A stretch of DNA of 64,000 bases from NCBI GenBank assembly GCA_905250025.1, contig CAJNOJ010000086.1, forward strand, positions 124,001 to 188,000, written 5' to 3'. The translations under genes and the position numbers were made by a program. The DNA is from Adineta ricciae (lineage: Eukaryota; Rotifera; Eurotatoria; Adinetida; Adinetidae). Each line of letters begins with the position of its first letter. Positions within the stretch are counted from its first letter, which is position 1. The notes beneath the pieces are model-generated. The model was not told the origin of the DNA, did no database searches, and worked only from the letters and a program-made list of their open reading frames with translations. Shown here piece by piece: positions 55,455 to 64,000 of the stretch.

Positions 55455-55547
55455 CGAACAATCGATCGACTCTACTATGTGCGCAAAAAAAATTATTTTT
55501 TAATATACGTTATAAACCCAGAGGAAAAAAGTGTACTCGACTGACAG

Positions 55548-56999
55548 TTAATACAGTGCACAAAGCGCATGTCCTTTGTCAAAGGCAGTATTTCCTTCGA
55601 AGAGCATAGTTTTATCGTATGTTGAAACAATCTGTAAGGCATACACATATGTTGCATAAACTGATGCTAACGAGTAAGATATATAGGTATTCCAATTTGA
55701 TTGATTATTTGGAAAAACATTATTCACATAGGTGGAATTACCCAGTGACGTTTGTATGTTAACCCACAGACGATATGTTGAATATATTTGAGCAATAACG
55801 GTCACATCCGACGCAAAGATCGGACTGATCAATTGCCAACCTATTCCAATACACGCCATTTGACTCGCTGAATACGTCATTAATGACGAATTCATCAGTC
55901 GTGTACAAACCCATTGAGATGAATACTGGATCAGAATATAACCTGCGGATTCGCAAGGAAGACATTCATTTGAAGTTGAAGACCAAAACCATAGAGGAAT
56001 CTTACAAGCGCAAGCACCATCTATGAAGTATCAAACTAAGTCGATTGGGTTATGTAGAGATGCTTTAAACTTACTAATACAGACGAGATGCAATGCTTGT
56101 GGACATTGACTGTCGCTAGTACAGTTACCGTTATAGGTTCCTTGGCTAGTACACGATGATGTGCCGTTTACACCAGATGCTATCACCCATGTTTGTCCTT
56201 GATAACAATCACATGTGTATAATTTCGATTGTTGAGGACAATCACATGAAGGATATGGACCAGGTAGACGGCAGAAAAGTCCAGCTTGCGTGTTGCAACT
56301 AGAGTTTTGTTCACAATAGCTACCATATGTTGAGACTGGTTCGCATCGAGTAGACGACCAATATGTGCCAGATGGGCAAAGACATACGAGTGTGCCTGGA
56401 TCACATACAAGATCAAGTTGTATATTGCATGGCAATGTACCTGACAATGTACATGAAGCACCAAATAATTTATAAGCTATCAATACTCGTATGTTAGAAT
56501 ATGATTATTAGATTTTGAGTGACTTACTGGTACAACCAGATGTTGTATGGTAAGTATTCGAAGGACACTGACAAGTTCCATTTGTGTAACAGATTAAACC
56601 TTTGTTCGTTGCACATTCATCATTTCTCGAACATATCGCATTGATACTTTTAACAGTTGAACACTTTTTAGAGCTATAATCCCAATAGTTTTCCTCAGCA
56701 CACAGACAAATCAATGCTGTTGAACTGCATATTAAACCAGCACTCGATGAACACTGTCCTTTTCCACTAGAACACGATTCTAGGTAAGATGCTGTTTGAC
56801 GAAGTCGAACAAGTCCGGCTATGAGCCAAGCAACCGCTAACGTAAGAAAAATGATGACAAAAAATGAAATAATGAATCGTCGAGGATGTGTTGAATGTTC
56901 GTAGTGAAAGAATGTATACAAGCGTTTCGAACGTGATCGTTCAGTGATTCGTTTCGTTTCATTCCATTGAGTTAGAAATGGTATATTCGCCGATGTCAT
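55548..56999 (-). CDS. Cys-rich type II membrane protein with EB-like modules
   Basis: Three main exons, starting at 56999, spliced by short GT-AG introns near 56472-56528 and 56022-56066. The N-terminus is cytosolic and basic (KRITERSRSKRLYTFFHYEH), then one TM helix (FIISFFVIIFLTLAVAWLIA). Outside follow repeated modules of the form C-x-x-x-x-x-C-x(5-7)-G-L-x-C-x-x-x-x-x-x-C-x-C, e.g. CSSSAGLICSSTALICLC, CATNKGLICYTNGTCQC and CNTQAGLFCRLPGPYPSCDC, resembling invertebrate EB/dickkopf-type modules. The last about 150 residues are Cys-poor and rich in Tyr, Ser and Asn (MNSSLMTYSASQMACIGIGW; NVFPNNQSNWNTYISYSLAS). They contain W and G positions reminiscent of a lectin-like fold, but I cannot assign it. 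Function unknown; a surface receptor or matrix protein is likely. Confidence 0.75.
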
Positions 57000-57192
57000 G
57001 AGTGAAATTTTTAATCAAATGAGAAAAAATACAAGGTTTCTCTTTGTTTTGTATTGTCGCAATGTAAATAAGTTCACTTTTCCAGTGCAGTTTATGTTGA
57101 TACTAAGCAATTGATTTTATTATTATTGGAATGAAAGAAAAATTACTATCAAAAAGCTAAGAATTAAAATTGACTGAAGAAAAAAAACATAT

Positions 57193-59903
57193 CTAAAACG
57201 AATTTTCGATGATAATCTCAAATGCGCGTGGCTCATAACGAATGTATTTGTCACGATTTTTTGTAAAATCTTTATGTGCAAATTTACTGTAATACCGTTT
57301 GTACAAATCAATGATAGCTGCTTTGCCTTCGCTTCGTAGACGATCACGTAGATCCACGTCACTAATAATGAACTGACTGAACTGTTGCCGAATGGAATCA
57401 ATAGCGGCATTGACTGCGGCAAAACTTTCTTTCAACTGTTCACGATCACGATCGCGTAACTAATAGAGCATATAGAACAATCAAAAGTCATTCTTAAGCT
57501 AAAAGTACAAACTTTGCCATCGGGAATGTGATGGTTATTATCGTATTCAAGCATTTGTTGAATAGGAAGTACCAACGGTGTATAACTAGAAAACAGAGAA
57601 ACGAACGAATGGTGTTCGAACTGATTGACGCAAGTTCTACTGACCACTTAGTAAAATCTCGTAGACTCGTTTGAAAATCGGCTTCGTATTTCGATTTCAG
57701 ATCTGGTTGACATCGTTGTAGAAGAGCCAAAAGGGGCGAACTAAACAATGATTTTGATTGATAGTGAGATCAATGTTAGATATTCATACTTTTCTAGTCG
57801 TTTAAGCAAATAATTGACATTATTAAGTAAAAATACTGCTCTCATTGTTGCATCATTACGTACATTGTGATCGTCACTTTTCTTTGATAAAGTCACGTGA
57901 AGCGCACGAACCAACTGGGCTAAACAATACAAATACATTCCAAATCGTTCGTTCGTGCTCAAAGCATACATACCAAAGTATGTTCCTAAGTCATAGAGAC
58001 CTTTGTCTGTTCCTGATGCACCGCCACTACTCGAACCTAAACAAACAATTTCGGTATGTCTGAAGATTTCAGCAAGTTTCTTTTGTTGCGCGTACGTTGC
58101 TGTTGCTGTTCAACATAGCGCGAAGCAATAATTGTCGCTGTATCTTCATAGGCTAATAAACCCTCCATAAACGCTAAGACATGGGATGTTAATGGATGAA
58201 CATTTCCACCTTGGCTTCGTGGTGATGAATCTGTTGTAATCTCTTCTAATATTCCTCGAAGACAATTGACTGCCTGCAAAATAGCAATGATTTCTTCTAA
58301 TTTCAAAGTAATGTAACTGTTTTCTTACTGATTGTTCGAATGTAGCAGACAGTGTGGTAAACTGTTGTCGACGTGCAACATCACTTTCCTGAAAATGATT
58401 GATCAGAAGAATACGATTCGATTCAATAGGCGATACTCACTTGATAGAGTTTAGCGAACACAGGTCTTGATCGTAGAAACCACCTCAGAATGGAAAATAT
58501 GCCATAAATGGCGAACTTTCCCATGTCTATTTTGCGTGGTGATCGTTCGATAGATTCACATAAACTTTGAGCTTCTTCGCGCATATAAACCAACGGTAAT
58601 TCGATTAGTTTTGTAAATACTAATGACTGCAAATCGGTCATAAACACATAATTAAGTAAATCACGGTCACGTTGCAAAAGTACAATAAATGCGTCTAGTA
58701 ATAGCTTGTAGTTATTCGTTTCCCGATCATCATTCGAATCGAATACAGTGTTTTCTTCAAGAGTTGTCGTCGATGCCGAAAGAGATGAATTGGTACCGCG
58801 AGATCCAGTACTATGTGCTGACGTACGCATCAAACGACGGCCCATGTCACTAATGATCGTTAATAATGCAAAAATTTGAAATGAATCAAAATTGCGCTTT
58901 ACCTAATTTTTGTTCCTTGTCGTTTCAATGTTTCGTTATTATGTGTACTTTTCTGAGATAAACTTGGACTAGATGTAGCAACAGTTGAAATACGCCGAAC
59001 AGATGTTTTTCCTAAATGTTCTGCCAAACTAAAGGAAACAAGAGTTATCACAATTTTCTTCTTCAAAAATTTCATTGAGTTCCTACAGTTGCAGAGATCG
59101 TCGAATCATTGTTCCTCGTTTAGTTGCATATGAATCAATCAAACCTTGTTTAAAACCATGCGAATTGAACCATTCAATAATACTTTGTAATATACGCATA
59201 TCAGCTTCTGAAAAAAAAAGACCGATTCTTTTGATGTTGAGCAATGACATCTCATCTCACCCTGCATGGCATGGAGATCAGTTGTATTTTTTGCATATGT
59301 TTCAACTAAATCAAGTGTTTCTTTCGGTTGCAACGGATTAGCATATCTTAGAATGAGTTTGTCTGTTTCCTCTACTAAACGTTTTCTTCCAAGATCGAAT
59401 AATCGTAAAACACGTTCGCGTTCACGTGTTGCTTCTGTGCGTTTAAAATACCTCACTGCATCTTCTAAACGACCTAATTCTCCGAGATAATCTGCTAAAT
59501 TTCCACCAGGTCCGGATGAAACCGTCGTTGTTAATTCTTCACAAATGTCGTAGTAATGAAGGACGGAATCAACTAACGTTAAACTTTGATCGACATTATT
59601 TAAAAGTAAATGCAATTCGTTCGTAGCTTCATAGACAGGTGTGACTAATTCATCGAGAGATTGTAGTTTTCGTTCGAAGTTATCTAATGTGGACACCATA
59701 CCACTTGTTAACGCATTTGACCGTGATAACGATTCTTGTAGTAATTCTAGTCGACGTTTTTCCTGAGAAAAACAAAAACAGATGAATCAAAAGTTGATCA
59801 AACTATTTCAAAATTATCTTTCTCATTGAGCACCAATTCTCACCTCTTGTAATTTTACTTCTGACGATCGTGTATTCGTCTTGATATTCGATCCACCTGT
59901 CAT
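57193..59903 (-). CDS. EXOC7: Exocyst complex component 7 (EXO70)
   Basis: Translation starts at 59903 (MTGGSNIKTNTRSSEVKLQE), followed by the N-terminal coiled coil typical of EXO70 (EKRRLELLQESLSRSNALTS; GMVSTLDNFERKLQSLDELV; VYEATNELHLLLNNVDQSL). Later landmarks are GPGGNLADYLGELGRLEDAV, LRLFDLGRKRLVEE, a basic linker, RAVFLLNNVNYLLKRLEKS and FTKWSYTPLVLPIQQMLEYD. The C-terminal membrane-binding helix bundle has DRDREQLKESFAAVNAAID and FAHKDFTKNRDKYIRYEPRA. It tethers secretory vesicles to the plasma membrane within the exocyst, binding PI(4,5)P2 and Rho-family GTPases (family knowledge). Introns are about 50-60 nt. The next gene, 194 bp upstream, is Rac on the same strand. Confidence 0.9.
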
Positions 59904-60097
59904 CTTTGACTTTACCAAACAGAAATCTGAAAAAAGAATTTACTTTTGCGTTAAACGACAGATAAATGTATGTGTATTTATATATATATGTATAAACCAA
60001 ATATATCTTACAAAAAAAAAAGAGGACAGAGAAAGAGAGAGATACATCAATCAGATCATCTATCATGCAGAAGTAAGAGAAGAATTGATCGTATTAT

Positions 60098-60999
<902 letters not shown>

Positions 61000-62298
61000 T
61001 TTGTTTAATCAGGCAATAAAAAAACCAGCGAGACAGAGAGAAGGGATCTTTTGTTATTCTTATCTATATGTCCTGTATTAACTGCCGAGCTACTAGTGTC
61101 ATCATTGCATCTAGAAAGAGGGAAAAACTAAACATTTTCGAACAGATTGAATGCAAAGAAAAAAAATATAACGACGGTGAATTGAAGCAAACAAAGAAAA
61201 GAAAGAAAAAACGTGTATGAATCATCTTAACAGTCACTTATTCATTTAAAAAATCCAATAATGGACTAAAGGAATAACCACTCAAGATAGAGACAGAGGT
61301 CGCATCGGAAAGAAAATAAATTTGATGACTATGTCTACATTAGTCATTCGACAAAATGAAGTTTATTTGAAGAAATCCGATCGTTCATGTGATTCCGATT
61401 TACTTTACTTTATTAAATCTTATGTCCACAGAATATGATTTCGACATTCATAGCGACGAGAAAGTGTTTGTCTACAGTTACATAAAAGTAGCCGGAGACG
61501 AACTTCGAAAGTGAGATCTTTTAATTGCAACATGACACGCGACCATGTACTTGAAAATTGTTTCGTAAAAGGATAATTGACACGTCGTCGTTTAAACTAC
61601 TCGACGATATTTTGTATGTCTGTTAGCAAAATTGGATTAGCTTTTCACAAGTCATTTGAAAACAACAATTTATGATTATTCGTCCTGTTCGCTTTGAAAC
61701 CATTGACAATAAAGTGTTTGTGTTTTGATTCATTTTCACGAGCAACAAAAACTACTACAAGAGGATACTTTCAACATCGATCAAAAAAGAAAAAATGGAA
61801 CAAAAATTACACATTGTGAAAGCATCGCTTTTCTTCCTATCGCAAAACTACTTCTGAATCGAGCTGATATATAGATGATTTGTTTCTCTTCTTCTTTGTT
61901 CTCTCCTTTCTATATATGATGGATAATAGATGCGCGACTTAGACGTTCGCGATATTTCTATTGTGTCCTACGTAGAATATTTCAAACATTGTCTCGTAAT
62001 GTCGATTATACATTTGTTCACCATTCTTCTCTGGTATTGCTGCTCCTTTTTTCCAGCTAACAAATTCGTTCTCACCCATCGTTTCTCTATTAAACTATAG
62101 ACGTGCCGGGAATGAACAACGGCCATCATCTGTCAATGCGCACGGTAGGAATGTTTTATGAGAATCGATTCAGGTGAGAAATGACGATGTCTGCGAGAGA
62201 ACATGTCATATGTTTGATATTTTAAAGTTGAAAGAACTGTTTTATTCTGTAGATGTCACATTCATATCGATTGACGATCGGTGAAATAAAATTCGCCA
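61000..62298. promoter_or_regulatory. Divergent region between Rac and SLC35D-like genes
   Basis: About 1.3 kb separates opposite start codons. It should contain both promoters and 5' UTR exons. Purine-rich runs occur near 61150-61215. No open frame or defined element could be supported. Confidence 0.4.
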
Positions 62299-63825
62299 AT
62301 GAGTGACTCTCCTGTCATAAACAGTAATCATAGCATCTGGTCTATTATTACTCGAGCGTTTGATTGTTTTTTTTCAGCTGCCACAATAATGACAAGGAAG
62401 ACTTATTTCGGTTGTCCTTGTCCACCAACAGTCTCATTTCTCCGGCGACTAGGTTCAGCTCTATTCTATGCTACTTGTTCAAGTCTCATTACAATTGTTA
62501 ACAAACTTGTACTCACAACCTATGGGTATGTTCTTTATCCATATGAGTTTCGTTGTTGTCTCTAGCAGTTTCATGTCCCTATCATAAAAACAGGTTTCCC
62601 TCATTTCAATTACTTGCTGTCGGACAGGTAGGCGATGATCTTGAATCCAGAATAACTTCTAACTCACCACCCGCATGATGTGTTAACTTCTACTAAATTT
62701 TTTCTAACACTTCGTTTTTTTCCCTATTAATGAAAAGATTATAGATTGATTGTGATACTTTTTATTTTACTGTAGCTAACTGTAACTGTTTTTGTATTAT
62801 ACTTGGCACGGTCGTTCAATCTCATTCGATTTCCTCATTTTTCCGAAAATGTTGTCAATAAAGTAGGCACACTTGACTTTTCCTTTCTCAAAATAAACTT
62901 TTTATTCGATGTGCACATTCAGATTATGCCTTTACCAATCTTTTTCTTTGGTAATCTTCTCTTCGGTCTTGCTAGTACACAAGCCATCAGGTAGAGTTTT
63001 GTTTATCAATTCTAATTATCTCGTAATTAATAATTAGTCTACCAATGTTTACTGTTTTACGTCGATTTTCCATTTGGTTAACAATGATCGGCGAACAATT
63101 GATACTTCGGTAGTCATCGAAATCTTTGATTTTGAGTTTGTTTCATTTTGCTTTTCTCTCTTAGACAAACACAATCATTATCTGCACAAGCCAGTGTTTA
63201 TTTGATGTTACTTGGCGCTGTGATTGCTGTTAGTGACGATCTAACATTCAATTGGTCTGGTTATATTTTTCTTATTATGAATAATTTCTCCACCGCTGCA
63301 CAGGGGATTGTTATAAAACGCAAATTAGTTAATAAAGTAGATTGAAAACGACGATTCAACGAGTACGCTCAATTAGAATCTATGTTTCTAGGATTTCAAT
63401 CAAAATGGTCTTTTATTCTACAATTCATTTGTTGTTCTCGGACCCGCTGTTATTCTCACTTTTTTGACAGAGGATCTCACAAAAGTAAAGTCATTCGTAA
63501 TCCAGATCGTACGAGAGTAAAATTCATACTTATCTTTTCAGGTTTGGAATTATGATCGTTATTCAGATATGGGTTTTATCATTGCATTTCTTTTTTCATC
63601 ACTAATGGGATTTCTACTCAATTATTCCACAATGCTCTGTACAAATTATAATTCACCTTTGACAACAACAGTTGTCGGTGCATGTAAAGTAAGTTAAAAT
63701 ATGTGATTATTGAAAGAGTTGTTTGACTGTCGACAAATTCAGAATATGTTCGTGACATATTTGGGTATGCTAATTGGTGGTGATTATATATATTCCCATG
63801 TGAATTTTATTGGTCTCAATATCAG
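62299..63825 (+). CDS. SLC35D-type nucleotide-sugar transporter (3' end beyond window)
   Basis: Exons read by splicing encode [178 protein letters not shown] and [20 protein letters not shown]. These follow SLC35D2 in order, including the T-T-x-V-V-G-A-x-K-N motif. The protein should be a multi-pass Golgi carrier exchanging UDP-sugars for UMP (family knowledge; which sugar is not determined). The last visible exon ends at 63825 with a GTAAGA donor, and the rest of the window is intron. Introns are 50-180 nt. Confidence 0.88.
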
Positions 63826-64000
63826 GTAAGAGATCGTTAGAGTTGTTTCTAATAATTGTGAATATAGAGGTACAAAACAAAAACACTTGATTGTCATGTT
63901 TACTAACGAATAAAAGTTTTCATCTCGAGAAAAAAACAACAGAATAATGATTGAAGACGTTGAAATGCTTCGCTTCAAGGTAGAAAGAGTTTTTCTCATC
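63826..64000 (+). other. Partial intron of the SLC35D-like gene
   Basis: It begins with donor GTAAGAG directly after the exon ending LNI. No acceptor followed by a SLC35D-like frame was found before the window edge. Confidence 0.6.

Overview
The window is 64 kb of AT-rich, gene-dense animal nuclear DNA. The genes are typical metazoan ones: insulin-type receptor kinase, KEAP1-like kelch protein, EXOC7, Rac, SCYL1, OSCP1, CEP43/FOP, HADHA and several GPCRs. Most are cut by GT-AG introns of about 45-60 nt, and intergenic spacers are short. An ADP-ribosyltransferase fused to leucine-rich repeats, an F-box/LRR-type gene, intronless expanded families and a hAT-type MITE all fit a bdelloid rotifer (Adineta/Rotaria-like). 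The organism is an inference from gene style, not from a marker sequence. No bacterial operon structure, CRISPR array, rRNA or recognisable tRNA was seen.

Layout. 1-1944 (-) holds a secreted EGF-trypsin protease cut by the left edge. 2255-3359 (+) is a pentameric ligand-gated channel without the Cys-loop cysteines. 3419-6332 (-) is a 15-exon HADHA-type fatty-acid oxidation enzyme. 6982-8573 (-) is a glycerophosphodiester phosphodiesterase. 8892-10306 (+) is CEP43/FOP. 10846-13029 (-) is OSCP1. 13691-15387 (+) is a GT10 fucosyltransferase. 15669-22992 (-) is a head-to-tail array of five intronless B-box/coiled-coil/SPRY-like genes. 24337-25010 (-) is CALML4-like and 25763-26995 (+) is a GT31 glycosyltransferase. 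27308-29382 (-) is a KEAP1-like BTB-BACK-kelch gene. 30119-30490 (+) is a small three-TM protein, 31711-33588 (+) a peptide GPCR and 35009-36459 (+) an F-box protein. 36737-38029 (-) is a TBC RabGAP, 38218-44035 (-) an insulin-receptor-like kinase and 44305-48177 (-) SCYL1. 49865-51478 (+) is a mucin/EGF membrane protein and 52145-53059 (+) an orphan 7TM receptor. 53610-54010 is a hAT-like MITE, and 54081-55454 (+) is the ART-LRR gene. 55548-56999 (-) is a Cys-rich type II membrane protein. 57193-59903 (-) is EXOC7, 60098-60999 (-) Rac, and 62299 to the right edge (+) an SLC35D-type nucleotide-sugar transporter.

How the genes relate. They are mostly independent housekeeping and signalling genes arranged as divergent or convergent pairs. 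Two neighbourhoods stand out. EXOC7 and Rac, partners in polarised exocytosis and Rho-family signalling, lie 194 bp apart on the same strand. The five-gene B-box array is a local expansion of RING-less TRIM-like proteins. The most distinctive pieces are that array, the ART-LRR fusion with a structurally intact MITE 70 bp upstream of its start codon, and several conserved proteins that have lost signature residues (Cys-less channel, HADHA with an altered NAD motif, KEAP1-like protein keeping one of three classical sensor cysteines, insulin receptor without a visible cleavage site).
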